Both the position numbers and the translations under genes were made by a program. This document shows positions 22,807-30,669 of a stretch of 47,542 nucleotides of DNA, piece by piece. Below the pieces are notes generated by a model. That model ran no database searches. It was not told the DNA's origin and worked only from the letters and a program-made list of their open reading frames with translations. Location: positions 1 through 47,542 of the IMG/VR virus record IMGVR_UViG_3300020174_000013. One strand, given 5' to 3'. Every line of letters begins with the position of its first letter. The first letter of the stretch is position 1. The DNA is from a virus.

Positions 22807-23544
22807 ATGGGTAAAGCTAGAGCCGCTAAAAGGCAAGCACACATTAAATCAAATAATAACATTAATAATGTTGTTAAACTAAACACTTTCCTTCCAAAAA
22901 AACAACGAAATGTTGATATACTTCCAAGAAATCGCAACCAAGAAGAATACGTCCTAGAACTACTGGATACGGATAAAAACATAGTTTTTGGTATTGGTCC
23001 AGCTGGTACAGGTAAAACACTTCTGGCATGTCAGAGTGCTGTTAAAGCATTTTTAAATGGCGAAATAGAACGTATAGTTGTTACAAGGCCGGCAGTAAGT
23101 GCTGATGAAGATTTAGGTTTTCTACCAGGTACATTAGAAGAAAAAATGGCACCTTGGACTAGGCCTATTTTTGATGTATTTAGAGAACATTTTTATGCAA
23201 ATGAAATTGAAGGTATGATAAAAGAAGGTGTTATTGAAATATCACCACTTGCATATATGCGAGGAAGAACTTTTAAAGATGCTTATATTATTGCAGACGA
23301 AATGCAAAATGCTACACCGAACCAAATGAAAATGTTGTTAACACGTATAGGCACAGGATCAAAAATGGTTGTTACAGGTGATTTGGCTCAAGCAGATAGA
23401 TTAAAAGATAACGGATTACTTGACTTTGTTAACCATTTAGAAAACAGCTCATCAAGTCGTATTAGTACTGTTGTGTTTCATAAAGGCGACATCGAAAGAC
23501 ATGAAGCAGTTAAAGAAGTATTAGAGATTTACGGAGACGTTTAA
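22807..23544 (+). CDS. phoH: PhoH-like P-loop ATPase
   Basis: The protein has Walker A GPAGTGKT (64-71), Walker B YIIADEMQNA and sensor-like MVVTGDLAQ, the typical PhoH layout, after a basic N-terminal extension (MGKARAAKRQAHIKSNNN) that could bind nucleic acid. Length (245 aa) suits the short PhoH of marine phages. PhoH proteins are RNA-associated ATPases, often linked to phosphate stress in hosts; the phage role is not established. It is the only rightward gene, has its own promoter and a strong AGGAGG, and a hairpin follows the stop. Confidence 0.92.
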   Translation: MGKARAAKRQAHIKSNNNINNVVKLNTFLPKKQRNVDILPRNRNQEEYVLELLDTDKNIVFGIGPAGTGKTLLACQSAVKAFLNGEIERIVVTRPAVSADEDLGFLPGTLEEKMAPWTRPIFDVFREHFYANEIEGMIKEGVIEISPLAYMRGRTFKDAYIIADEMQNATPNQMKMLLTRIGTGSKMVVTGDLAQADRLKDNGLLDFVNHLENSSSSRISTVVFHKGDIERHEAVKEVLEIYGDV

Positions 23545-23556
23545 ACTCTAACACTT

Positions 23557-23796
23557 TTAAACCCGAGAGGATGTTGATACTTGGCATCCTCTCAACAACA
23601 TTAACAAGTACTCATTTTCAGTATAAATGAGTTGCCAATATCTTGCTTTGATCGGCGGTCGGCCCATGGCATCAAAATATATCTGACCTGTCCAATACGT
23701 CTTCAACCAGATACGTTTTTTACTCCAACTGCTACGCACGGGTAACCATGCATAGCGTTGTTTCCATTCTATATCTATTTCAACTGTTTGGGGCAT
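23557..23796 (-). CDS. Unknown small protein, 79 aa
   Basis: A Trp/Tyr/Arg-rich protein starting MPQTVEIDIEWKQRYAWLPV, with the run SKKRIWLKTYWTGQIYFDAM and a Leu-rich end. I recall similar aromatic small proteins in marine T4-like phages, without known function. Its ATG overlaps the thyA stop by one base. It faces phoH tail to tail, and its 3' end includes the hairpin shared with phoH. Confidence 0.65.
   Translation of the reverse strand: MPQTVEIDIEWKQRYAWLPVRSSWSKKRIWLKTYWTGQIYFDAMGRPPIKARYWQLIYTENEYLLMLLRGCQVSTSSRV
23565..23593. terminator. Bidirectional hairpin between convergent genes
   Basis: GAGAGGATG (23565-23573) pairs perfectly with CATCCTCTC (23585-23593), a nine-base stem with an 11-base loop. 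It starts 20 bases after the phoH stop and lies within the last codons of the facing 79-aa gene. No U-tract follows on the plus strand, so it is a weak intrinsic terminator at best, or an RNA-stabilising stem. Confidence 0.5.
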
Positions 23797-24662
23797 TACA
23801 CTGCCATAGGTGCAGAAATACTATCCATTGGAGTATAGTTGATCAGTTTGTAATCCATTGCTTTTGTAGCAATCAACTCGTTTAGTGTGCTAAATGCTGG
23901 CATCAACAAATGCGGACCGCTGTGTGGTTCACGAGTGATTTGCTCTTTTACTTGATCCATATGATTTTGATAGATATGACAATCGCCACCAGTCCAAATA
24001 AAATCACCAACTTTTAACTCTAACAGGTTAGCAAACATATGTGTAAGCAAACTATAACTTGCAATATTAAAAGGCACACCTAGGAACATATCAGCACTGC
24101 GTTGATAAAGTTGACAGCTTAGTTCACCGTCCTGCACATAAAACTGAAACATGGTATGACAAGGCGGCAATGCCATTACAGGTACACGATCTGCGTTCCA
24201 GGCACTTACAATATGCCGTCTGCTGTCTGGATCGTGTTTAAGACCTTCTAACACTTGTGCAATTTGATCCACATATCCCAGCTGTGAATCCCAGGTGCGC
24301 CATTGGTGCCCGTATACTGGGCCCAAATCTTTTACAGTATCGGTATTTGTATAACCTAAATCTGCTGCCTGTTTATCAGCATTGGCAGTCCAAATAGTGT
24401 TCTTGCCTACTAGTTCTTCACGAGACTTTCCGTAATGTATTTCAGCAAGACGTCTTTCGTCCGAACTGCCTTCTAGGAACCACAGTAATTCGCTAACAAC
24501 ACTTTTCCAAGCAAGTTTCTTTGTAGTAACAGCTGGAAAACTTTCACGCAGATTAAAACGCATTTGGTAGCCAAACACGCCACGTGTTCCTACCCCTGTT
24601 CTGTCGTTGCGGTCTTTGCCATTAGCTAAAATATATTCTAATGCTTCTAAATACTGTTTCAA
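23796..24662 (-). CDS. thyA: Thymidylate synthase ThyA
   Basis: The protein contains RTGVGTRGVFGYQMRF, GPVYGHQWRTW, SRRHIVSAWN, the active site LPPCHTMFQFYV (C168 from my start), CQLYQRSADMFLGVPFN and GDCHIYQNH. All catalytic residues are present. It makes dTMP from dUMP using methylene-tetrahydrofolate. I chose the TTG at 24662: it overlaps the DHFR stop as TTGA, has GGAGAG upstream, and yields [12 protein letters not shown], the normal ThyA start (E. coli MKQYLELM). A GTG at 24674 would add four residues. DHFR lies directly upstream. Confidence 0.96.
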   Translation of the reverse strand: MKQYLEALEYILANGKDRNDRTGVGTRGVFGYQMRFNLRESFPAVTTKKLAWKSVVSELLWFLEGSSDERRLAEIHYGKSREELVGKNTIWTANADKQAADLGYTNTDTVKDLGPVYGHQWRTWDSQLGYVDQIAQVLEGLKHDPDSRRHIVSAWNADRVPVMALPPCHTMFQFYVQDGELSCQLYQRSADMFLGVPFNIASYSLLTHMFANLLELKVGDFIWTGGDCHIYQNHMDQVKEQITREPHSGPHLLMPAFSTLNELIATKAMDYKLINYTPMDSISAPMAV

Positions 24663-25141
24663 TATGCTCTCCACTTATCAATATATAAATCGCCTTCGTG
24701 TTGACTACTTACAAGACTAAACGTAGTTTCAATGAGTTCTCGCGGTAGAAATGTGTCGCAATCATACGTGCCATCAATACGACTCAGCCAAACTTCGTCA
24801 ATGATGTCGAGGCTATCAGCAACTAGTTTAGCGCCACCAATGATCCAAACATCATCAGTCATATTCATAGTAACACAACGAGACTTGTAAATATCAGGAC
24901 GCACTACTTCAATGCGCTCGTGACTGTTTTCTCTCATTGTTCTTGATACAATAACATTGTGTCGTCTAGGCATTGGCTTGGGCATGTCAGGATCATCCCA
25001 AGTTGCTCTACCCATAACAACTGTACTATTGATTGTACATTCTTTGAACCATTGCAGGTCGGCAGGGTTATGTGGCCACGGAAGTGTTCCGCTTTTGCCA
25101 ATGCCCCATGCATCGTCACATGCTAGTATTGCTCTAATCAC
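24659..25141 (-). CDS. folA: Dihydrofolate reductase
   Basis: The N-terminal part [20 protein letters not shown] with [12 protein letters not shown] contains the usual W and active-site D. Later motifs are VVMGRATW and [10 protein letters not shown], the NADPH-binding GG. At 160 aa it has the normal length. It regenerates tetrahydrofolate consumed by ThyA. The start is GTG (25141), whose GTGA overlaps the ferredoxin stop, and its stop overlaps thyA. It forms a dTMP-supply pair within the replication operon. Confidence 0.94.
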   Translation of the reverse strand: MIRAILACDDAWGIGKSGTLPWPHNPADLQWFKECTINSTVVMGRATWDDPDMPKPMPRRHNVIVSRTMRENSHERIEVVRPDIYKSRCVTMNMTDDVWIIGGAKLVADSLDIIDEVWLSRIDGTYDCDTFLPRELIETTFSLVSSQHEGDLYIDKWRAY

Positions 25142-25475
25142 CTTGTCCTGGCTCCTCTGAAAAGTATTGCATTTTGCCTTCTACCCCATGCCATTCTTTG
25201 GCATCCTCAGGTACATCTTCTGGCCGCATTTCTGTAATCACAGGCCACAAGTCTGCATACTTTTGATTAAAGTCAACCCACTCTGCTGCACCAGGTGCTG
25301 TATCAGGAAGAATTGCATCTGCAGGACATTCCGGCTCGCAGACGCCACAGTCAATGCATTCTATTGGATTAATAACCAGCATGTTTTCGCCTTCGTAGAA
25401 ACAATCTACTGGACAAACTTCTACACAATCCATGTGTTTACATTTAATACATGCATCATTTACAATATATGTCAT
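25134..25475 (-). CDS. fdxA: 7Fe ferredoxin (FdxA/FdI type)
   Basis: The cysteine pattern (C9, C12, C17, C21, C25, C40, C43, C46, C50) matches Azotobacter FdI position for position. Motifs are [19 protein letters not shown] and [12 protein letters not shown]. The predicted clusters are [3Fe-4S] by C9/C17/C50 and [4Fe-4S] by C21/C40/C43/C46. The C-terminal extension ([19 protein letters not shown]) is also the FdI type. It would carry low-potential electrons; a partner in this phage could be the radical SAM enzymes. It is coupled to both gp44 and DHFR by four- and eight-base overlaps, so it is a resident of the replication operon. Confidence 0.95.
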   Translation of the reverse strand: MTYIVNDACIKCKHMDCVEVCPVDCFYEGENMLVINPIECIDCGVCEPECPADAILPDTAPGAAEWVDFNQKYADLWPVITEMRPEDVPEDAKEWHGVEGKMQYFSEEPGQGD

Positions 25476-26398
25476 AGTGCTCCTAGTCGAATAAGTGTTG
25501 CTGCTAAGTTGATCTCTGGATCTACAACAAGTGTATGATCAACTAACCCTTGCTTAATAATTAGCACTGCTTGATCCTGTTGAGCATCTGTTCCGAACAA
25601 CTCAATGTTGTCATACAACCAGCGATAAATCTCTTCCATTTCTTCTGCTCGTACCGCGCCGCACAACAGTTTTCTTGCATCATGAATCTTGCCTGCTTTG
25701 AACAGTTCAACCATTTCAAGTTTCCAGTCAGCTTCGCCGCTGTCGCCTTCTTGTGGTGATATCAACTCGCCGTCTACACTATTCATTTGTACCATGTTGA
25801 TACACTTGCGCAAGTCTGGATATGTTGCTTTTACATAAGTGTCCAGTGTGTCCAAGTCTGGAGTAATACCTTCTGTGATAAGAATAGTTGCAACTCTGGC
25901 AGTAAATTCTGTTTGATCAACTTTAGCGATATGAAACCCTTGACAACGACTGTGAATCGCAGGAATGATTCTGTTGGGATAGTTGCATGTTAGAATAAAA
26001 CGTGCTGTAGTATGATACTCTTCCATAACACCACGTAGTGCTGCTTGTGCGTTTGGCGACAAGTAATCAGCCTCATCAAGTAGTACAACTTTAAAGTCAC
26101 CAAACGGAATCATCTGTACAAACGAAACAATCTTGTCTCGCACATCTTCAACGCTGTTTGTACGACTTGCGTTGATCTCAAGAATATCAAGAGGATTTAC
26201 ATCAAGTTCGTTGAACAACAGTTTAGCAAGTGTTGTTTTACCAATTCCGGCATTGCCACTAAACAGCAAGTGCGGAATGCTTGCGTCTTTGATCCAAGTG
26301 TTTACTTGTGCTTTTTGTGCTTCATCTCGAAACACATACCCATCTACTGTTTTAGGTCTATATTTTTCTACCCAGAGTTCTTTCAATTTAACCACCAT
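25472..26398 (-). CDS. 44: Clamp loader subunit, T4 gp44-like AAA+ ATPase
   Basis: The AAA+ motifs are Walker A GNAGIGKT (48-55), Walker B VVLLDEAD (D109, E110) and SRC (151-153), the trans-acting arginine finger of clamp loader ATPases. N-terminal [11 protein letters not shown] is the usual start of gp44/RFC-small proteins. The length of 308 aa is close to T4 gp44 (319). It would load the sliding clamp for the gp43-like polymerase. The expected partner gp62 and clamp gp45 are not in this window, and the place of gp62 after gp44 is taken by ferredoxin. Confidence 0.94.
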   Translation of the reverse strand: MVVKLKELWVEKYRPKTVDGYVFRDEAQKAQVNTWIKDASIPHLLFSGNAGIGKTTLAKLLFNELDVNPLDILEINASRTNSVEDVRDKIVSFVQMIPFGDFKVVLLDEADYLSPNAQAALRGVMEEYHTTARFILTCNYPNRIIPAIHSRCQGFHIAKVDQTEFTARVATILITEGITPDLDTLDTYVKATYPDLRKCINMVQMNSVDGELISPQEGDSGEADWKLEMVELFKAGKIHDARKLLCGAVRAEEMEEIYRWLYDNIELFGTDAQQDQAVLIIKQGLVDHTLVVDPEINLAATLIRLGAL

Positions 26399-26556
26399 CC
26401 TAATTTTGCGCCATTATGTATAATAATCATAAAGCAAGTTACCATATGTGTCAACCACCAAATGGTTCTAATAACAGCCACACTGTCTGCTTGGCTGTCT
26501 GTTTCTCCAACTTTCTCACCGAGGCTTTTTGCCCACAGTCTCCAAAGTTTTTTCAT
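26383..26556 (-). CDS. Small membrane protein, 57 aa
   Basis: The start MKKLWRLWAKSLGEKVGETD leads into a single membrane segment (AVIRTIWWLTHMVTCFMIII) and a short tail. I have seen similar MKKLW-x-LWAK small proteins in T4-like marine phages, function unknown. The ATG at 26556 was chosen over a longer frame because it begins the conserved part just after the preceding stop. It overlaps the clamp loader start by 16 bases. Confidence 0.65.
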   Translation of the reverse strand: MKKLWRLWAKSLGEKVGETDSQADSVAVIRTIWWLTHMVTCFMIIIHNGAKLGWWLN

Positions 26557-26560
26557 CCTA

Positions 26561-27190
26561 TCAGTCCCACAAGTTCTCAAAGTAAGTTCCAAACAACTTA
26601 AAACCGTTGGTCATACGAGCTTGGTGAGCGTTACGACCTTCGTCATCAACCCATTCAAAGTGTCCGCTTAGAGGATTATCATCCTCGCTTTCGATATACG
26701 GACCATAGTAATCTTCTCGCCAATCGTCACGACACTTTTGTTCAAACGCCCAAATCATTTCGTCCAGCACCCAATCCCAGCGTTCACAGTGTTTTGGATC
26801 AACATCGCCATTTTTTCTGTATGCATCTAGTTGCTTTTTAGTAGCACGTAGTTCTTTTGGAACATCTTTCATGTCTACCATAGGAGCGCCGTGTTTTGTT
26901 TCTTTCAACTGCACTAGCATAGGCAGGATGATAGGAGCAAGAGTATGATCCATACTCCAAGTATCCCAGCGGTCTATACGCACACGGATTTTTTGACTGT
27001 TACGCTTATCAAGCATAAAGTTGATCGTATGGTTGTAAATCCACTGCAACACATCTTCCGTCTTTTCTACAAAGTTTTCAAAACGTGTTTGTGTTTCAGG
27101 CCAATCGGTGTAGCCATACTTTTTGTTCATATAGCGGTCGTGGACATAACTCGTACAACGATCACGGTAACAACTTATTTTAATCTTCAT
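26561..27190 (-). CDS. Conserved phage protein, 209 aa
   Basis: The conserved core is RVRIDRWDTWSMDHTLAPII followed by LPMLVQLKETKHGAP and ERWDWVLDEMIWAFEQKC. I remember this family as widespread in marine T4-like phages without function. It is helical, with many Trp/Asp/His residues. The ATG at 27190 (MKIKISCYRDRC) was preferred over a longer frame because AGGAT precedes it. It overlaps the 58-aa gene by 11 bases. Confidence 0.75.
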   Translation of the reverse strand: MKIKISCYRDRCTSYVHDRYMNKKYGYTDWPETQTRFENFVEKTEDVLQWIYNHTINFMLDKRNSQKIRVRIDRWDTWSMDHTLAPIILPMLVQLKETKHGAPMVDMKDVPKELRATKKQLDAYRKNGDVDPKHCERWDWVLDEMIWAFEQKCRDDWREDYYGPYIESEDDNPLSGHFEWVDDEGRNAHQARMTNGFKLFGTYFENLWD

Positions 27191-27356
27191 GACAATCCTG
27201 CATTTCGATACGACCTTTCTGAGTAAGTGCGGCAAATCCAAACTGCCAGGTTACTAGATCTTCTTTTATAAGTTCGCAATACTGACTGTACCAACGCTTG
27301 TGGTTTCCACCGTGTTTAGCTAATAGTAACAGTCTTTTCTTACGAAGTCTAGTCAT
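27180..27356 (-). CDS. Small basic protein, 58 aa
   Basis: The product begins MTRLRKKRLLLLAKHGGNHK, with a strongly basic N-terminus and RWYSQYCELIKEDLVTW. I place the start at 27356 because its ATGA overlaps the MazG stop by four bases. It could bind nucleic acid; no family is recognised. Confidence 0.65.
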   Translation of the reverse strand: MTRLRKKRLLLLAKHGGNHKRWYSQYCELIKEDLVTWQFGFAALTQKGRIEMQDCHED

Positions 27357-27631
27357 TTTATAAGATCGCTCCAAGTCTTTAGTTTATCTCGCTTTACATT
27401 TACTCTAACACCTAATTCTTCATTTGTCAAGAGACCATGTTCTACCATTAGTTCAATCATACACAACACATCGCCTGCTTCTTCTAACAGTTTTACACGC
27501 TGTTTTTCTGTAGCATCTTCGATTGTTTCAAACTTGCGCATCATCTTTGAACAGCGTTGCGTTAGTTCACCGCACTCTTCCATAGTAATACACATCAGTT
27601 GTTGTAGTGTGTTAATAGGACTATTTTCCAT
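27353..27631 (-). CDS. mazG: MazG-like nucleotide pyrophosphohydrolase, 92 aa
   Basis: The all-alpha NTP pyrophosphatase signature is present: EECGE (18-22) and EEAGD (50-54), i.e. E-E-x-x-E and E-x-x-D metal ligands. The single-domain size fits a phage MazG. MazG enzymes hydrolyse NTPs or (p)ppGpp-like nucleotides; the substrate here is unknown. It ends in a coupled ATGA with the next gene and overlaps the upstream 54-aa gene. A second enzyme of the same superfamily lies at 30313-30669. Confidence 0.8.
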   Translation of the reverse strand: MENSPINTLQQLMCITMEECGELTQRCSKMMRKFETIEDATEKQRVKLLEEAGDVLCMIELMVEHGLLTNEELGVRVNVKRDKLKTWSDLIK

Positions 27632-27785
27632 CTTCTTGTTTCAACCTCCATTGACAATATATATCCATCCAAAGTTCATGTACACCATAAGCAATAAATG
27701 CACCTAAGATAGGGATGGTGAAAAAAGCATTAATCATTGCACTTGCTACTAAAAATGCTATAGGATAATCATACCACCGTATCAT
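27621..27785 (-). CDS. Small membrane protein, 54 aa
   Basis: The frame opens MIRWYDYPIAFLVASAMINA and continues FFTIPILGAFIAYGVHEL, forming one or two membrane segments (about 8-25 and 27-43), followed by a charged tail (QWRLKQEDGK). The ATG overlaps the preceding gene's stop by four bases, and its 3' end overlaps the MazG start by 11 bases. It is likely translated; its role is unknown. Confidence 0.6.
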   Translation of the reverse strand: MIRWYDYPIAFLVASAMINAFFTIPILGAFIAYGVHELWMDIYCQWRLKQEDGK

Positions 27786-27964
27786 GCAAACCTCAAACTA
27801 AAATATGTTGCGTGTTTATCTTCTTTAAAAACAACTTCTGACAATCCACGAACTTTCCACTTACCTTGAATGGTAGGGCCATACTTTGTGTATAACCACA
27901 TTATAGCCTCACGCCGTTCTTCTGTCGTCTTGCCAATGTTATTCAAATTAACTATCGTCGTCAT
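27782..27964 (-). CDS. Small phage protein, 60 aa
   Basis: The product begins MTTIVNLNNIGKTTEERREA and continues IMWLYTKYGPTIQGKWKVRG. It is a small alpha/beta protein with no recognised motif. An in-frame ATG at 28003 lies close behind GGAG, so the start is uncertain; I favour 27964 on N-terminal composition. Its stop overlaps the membrane protein start by four bases. Confidence 0.55.
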   Translation of the reverse strand: MTTIVNLNNIGKTTEERREAIMWLYTKYGPTIQGKWKVRGLSEVVFKEDKHATYFSLRFA

Positions 27965-27992
27965 TCTTTTCTTCACCCAAAATTCATACCAT

Positions 27993-28217
27993 CTAAGCAA
28001 CATTAACTCCTATATTTTTTAATAGTTGCTTTCCATCTTCTACTTTGACCATGTCTTCGCATAATTCTTGTAACATCATATTGTGCAGTGTCATAGCCAT
28101 TTCAAACTTCTTCTGTGGAAGTGTTGCAAAAAATGCAAACAATTCGTCTGTAGAATCTCGTTTCCACATTTCATCAAGCATATTGCATTGTTCTTGTGTA
28201 AGTCCGTCGATTCTCAT
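27993..28217 (-). CDS. Small helical protein, 74 aa
   Basis: The product, starting MRIDGLTQEQCNMLDEMWKR, is helical, acidic and Met-rich (KFEMAMTLHNMMLQELCEDM). I recall related proteins in marine phages, function unknown. It overlaps the exonuclease stop by four bases (ATGA) and is therefore co-expressed with it. Confidence 0.65.
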   Translation of the reverse strand: MRIDGLTQEQCNMLDEMWKRDSTDELFAFFATLPQKKFEMAMTLHNMMLQELCEDMVKVEDGKQLLKNIGVNVA

Positions 28218-28732
28218 AGTCCAAGTTCCTTATATACCATTTGTACACCTTTTGCTTGAAAGTAAGCATCCGCTAGTGCGTTGTGTAGATCACTTTGCAT
28301 TGCTTTACGTGGATCTACTTTTGCTAGTGCAAACAATGTACGACTATCACGCACTTGCCAAAACTGCCATGGAATATTCTTTCCACGCTGCCGTAGCATA
28401 TCTTCAATGATGGTAATATCAAATCCGTAGCCGTGTCCCCACAGCACATCTACACCTACCATCCACTTTGGAAGACTGTCTAAGAACACATCAACGTGCT
28501 CTCGTCCTTCAGTGCCAAATGCTTCGTCTTGCACTTTTTGATCCTGCTGACCCCACCAAGCAATAGTGCTATCATTTACACTACGATCTTGTGAGTCTAA
28601 ATCCAGTTTGTAGTAAAACTCACTGTGTGGTTCAGCATCACTGTTGGGATCAAACTTTACACCGCCAACTGTAAGCACAGTTGCTTGTGGAGTTACATCT
28701 AGTGTTTCTAAGTCGATCATTGCGTGAATCAT
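28214..28732 (-). CDS. dexA: DEDDh 3'-5' exonuclease, DexA/Rv2179c-like
   Basis: Motifs are AMIDLETLDV (D7, E9), WGHGYGFDITIIEDML and SDLHNALADA (H150, D155), giving D-E-D-H-D. The compact size of 172 aa suits this family, which includes T4 DexA-like DNA and RNA exonucleases. It could degrade host or phage nucleic acid in 3' to 5' direction. The start ATG has GAGG at normal distance and a strong early-type promoter just upstream (28763-28791). The next gene overlaps its stop. Confidence 0.82.
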   Translation of the reverse strand: MIHAMIDLETLDVTPQATVLTVGGVKFDPNSDAEPHSEFYYKLDLDSQDRSVNDSTIAWWGQQDQKVQDEAFGTEGREHVDVFLDSLPKWMVGVDVLWGHGYGFDITIIEDMLRQRGKNIPWQFWQVRDSRTLFALAKVDPRKAMQSDLHNALADAYFQAKGVQMVYKELGL

Positions 28733-28762
28733 AATATGCCTCGTTGTTGTTTTGTATATTTT

Positions 28763-28791
28763 ATACTACGGCATAATTTTCTTTTTGTCAA
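28763..28791 (-). promoter_or_regulatory. Sigma70-like promoter, TTGACA-17-TAGTAT
   Basis: TTGACA (28791-28786) is separated by exactly 17 bases from TAGTAT (28768-28763) on the minus strand; a TATAAA also lies close by. It is preceded by CAC, giving CACTTGACA as at 3908 and 31537. It is embedded in the last codons of the radical SAM gene and reads into the exonuclease gene. Confidence 0.78.
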
Positions 28792-29674
28792 GTGAAATCT
28801 TTTCTACACTACCAGAGTTAATAGGACATAATACACATTGTGGTACACTATTTGAAAGTGCAGATACCTGTTCTTCTAGTGTATTTGAAAATGCATCAAT
28901 GGGTTTATAGCTTTCATATAGATCTTTATCCTGTTTTCTTACAGGATATTTCTTAACAAACGCTTGTGCTCCTACAACAGTACCGCATTTGTACATTTTA
29001 CCTTTATATATATACGGACAGTCATTGTGCCAACATGCAGTGTGTGCCTGTTCTCTATCGCTTTCATAAAAGTTATAAACACCGTTGTCGATACTTTTTA
29101 CACCCCATGGCATAAACTTGTCTTTATAGTTTATTATAAATGCTGGATGATCCCCTACAAGAATAGCTTCTTCATAATAGCACCCAGCATGGCGTGCTTG
29201 ATCTTTGATAAAGTTGTTTTTTGTTACTGTATATTTTTCGTATTTGCCGTCTAGTACTTCGTCAATAATTGCAAATGCTTTTGGAACATGATCCTGAGAA
29301 TGAAAACTAAGTTCTACAGTAACTCCTCTGTCAAACCAGGCTTTCATTTTATCTGCATGTTTAGATAATAAAGTCCCGTTTGTTACCACTCTAAAATCTC
29401 TACAAGTGAATACATCACGTAATCCGTGAACCCAGTTGTCTAAATCATTGTTTGTAAAAGGTTCGCCACCAATAATACCAAAATCATTTACATGAAGTTT
29501 TTCACTCCATCTCTGTGCTTCTCTTGCAAAGTCACTAAACTTTTCTTGTCCACTAATAGCAAAGTTATTAAAGTTACTACAGTTTGTACAAGTTAAGTTA
29601 CAACTATGACCGATATACCATTGTAATGCATGAACTAGTATTTTTTCGTTTTTAAGTATTCTACCGTTTAGCAT
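28766..29674 (-). CDS. Radical SAM enzyme with SPASM-like C-terminus, 302 aa
   Basis: The radical SAM cluster motif is GHSCNLTCTNCSNF (C25, C29, C32 = CxxxCxxC), followed by GGEPFTN, the SAM-binding GGE. The C-terminal cysteines (CWHNDCPYIYKGKMYKCG and CVLCP) suggest an auxiliary iron-sulphur cluster. Such enzymes generate a 5'-deoxyadenosyl radical and often modify peptides or proteins. The substrate is unknown. The start overlaps the stop of the nitroreductase-like gene by seven bases, so the two are likely a functional pair. It differs from the larger radical SAM protein at 31523. Confidence 0.85.
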   Translation of the reverse strand: MLNGRILKNEKILVHALQWYIGHSCNLTCTNCSNFNNFAISGQEKFSDFAREAQRWSEKLHVNDFGIIGGEPFTNNDLDNWVHGLRDVFTCRDFRVVTNGTLLSKHADKMKAWFDRGVTVELSFHSQDHVPKAFAIIDEVLDGKYEKYTVTKNNFIKDQARHAGCYYEEAILVGDHPAFIINYKDKFMPWGVKSIDNGVYNFYESDREQAHTACWHNDCPYIYKGKMYKCGTVVGAQAFVKKYPVRKQDKDLYESYKPIDAFSNTLEEQVSALSNSVPQCVLCPINSGSVEKISLDKKKIMP

Positions 29675-30291
29675 TTATCCACTTGTATTTTTTGTTTCTT
29701 CTTGGTAGGAAAAACAAAATCCTCTGCGTGATGTTCACGTCGTGGACGAGTTTCGTCTTTGAATCCTATACCCATCAACAAATGTACATGTGTATCAATA
29801 TCTAATATTTCTGCAACTTGTGCAGGATCAAAACATGCGCAACAACCTGTGCTATAACCTAGCATACTTGCTGTAATATTTGCATATCCTGCTGCAATAC
29901 CCACTGCCATGTGTTTGTCTTTGAGCAAGTCTTCGGGCTTTTCTAAATCCTTGCTTGGAACAAATACATCTCCAAAAATATTTTCTTTTGGTTCTTCGTT
30001 TGATTCTGCAAATACGACCAACAAATTTGCTAATACCTGACTGTTTGTAACAGTTTCATTTGTTTGAAAGTTAGAGATAAAACCGTTGGTTGTTTGATAT
30101 ATACGTTCAATCTTATCTCTATCTGTAACAAATATAACTTTGTAATATGCTACATTTTGTTTACTAGGACAATCGGCAACGGCTGTTCTAATAACCTCGA
30201 TATCCTCATCTGGAATAGTTTTACTTAAATCCCAGTTACGTTGACAATGTTGACTTCTAATGATTGCTTTTTTGATATCAGATTTATTCAC
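29668..30291 (-). CDS. Nitroreductase-like flavoprotein, 207 aa
   Basis: Features of the nitroreductase family are seen: an N-terminal RSQHCQRNW with conserved R, a SKQN motif typical of FMN-binding (CPSKQNVAYYKV), a helix with HMAVGIAAGYANITASMLG, and the GCCACF segment. The family normally binds FMN and NAD(P)H; the exact reaction is unknown and the assignment is moderate. It starts with GTG after AAGGAG. It is coupled to the radical SAM gene. Two adjacent cysteines (CCAC) are unusual and could add redox activity. Confidence 0.75.
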   Translation of the reverse strand: MNKSDIKKAIIRSQHCQRNWDLSKTIPDEDIEVIRTAVADCPSKQNVAYYKVIFVTDRDKIERIYQTTNGFISNFQTNETVTNSQVLANLLVVFAESNEEPKENIFGDVFVPSKDLEKPEDLLKDKHMAVGIAAGYANITASMLGYSTGCCACFDPAQVAEILDIDTHVHLLMGIGFKDETRPRREHHAEDFVFPTKKKQKIQVDKC

Positions 30292-30312
30292 AGCAGTTCT
30301 CCTTTGTAGTAT

Positions 30313-30669
30313 TTAGCCTACAAACTGTGCAAGTTGTGGCGGTTGCCAACCTTCTGGTTTTAGCACTTTGCCGTCTTCACGCTTGCGTACTTTGCCTGTT
30401 TCTGCATCAATCTTAGCAAAGTTTGTGTCCATTACTTCTTTCCATGCGCCTTCTCCGTCAAAGCCGCCTGCACGAATAGCACCCATAGTTACAACAAGAA
30501 TGTCTACAAGTGCATCGAGTTGTTCTACCTGGTCATCTGCTAAAACTGCTTCTACAAGTTCGCTTACTTCTTCGTCAACAAGCGACAAATACATTTTGTA
30601 GTTTGCTGCACTGGGCTCTTGGTCACACGCTGTATGAAACGTGTCAATATCTTTAAATGGGTTTGTCAT
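30313..30669 (-). CDS. All-alpha NTP pyrophosphohydrolase, PRA-PH/MazG-like, 118 aa
   Basis: The signature EEVSE (33-37) followed by DALVD (52-56) gives the metal ligands of the phosphoribosyl-ATP pyrophosphohydrolase-like family. The typical ending TGKVRKREDGKVLKPEGWQP then P is present, as in phage nucleotide hydrolases. It may remove dUTP or other nucleotides. It overlaps the co-chaperonin gene by one base (TAATG) and is the second of two such enzymes in the window. Confidence 0.8.
   Translation of the reverse strand: MTNPFKDIDTFHTACDQEPSAANYKMYLSLVDEEVSELVEAVLADDQVEQLDALVDILVVTMGAIRAGGFDGEGAWKEVMDTNFAKIDAETGKVRKREDGKVLKPEGWQPPQLAQFVG

Noticed and set aside
30309-30316. GCTAAATA upstream of the nitroreductase-like gene
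   Set aside because: Two mismatches to the late consensus at the first two positions, and the gene is of metabolic type.
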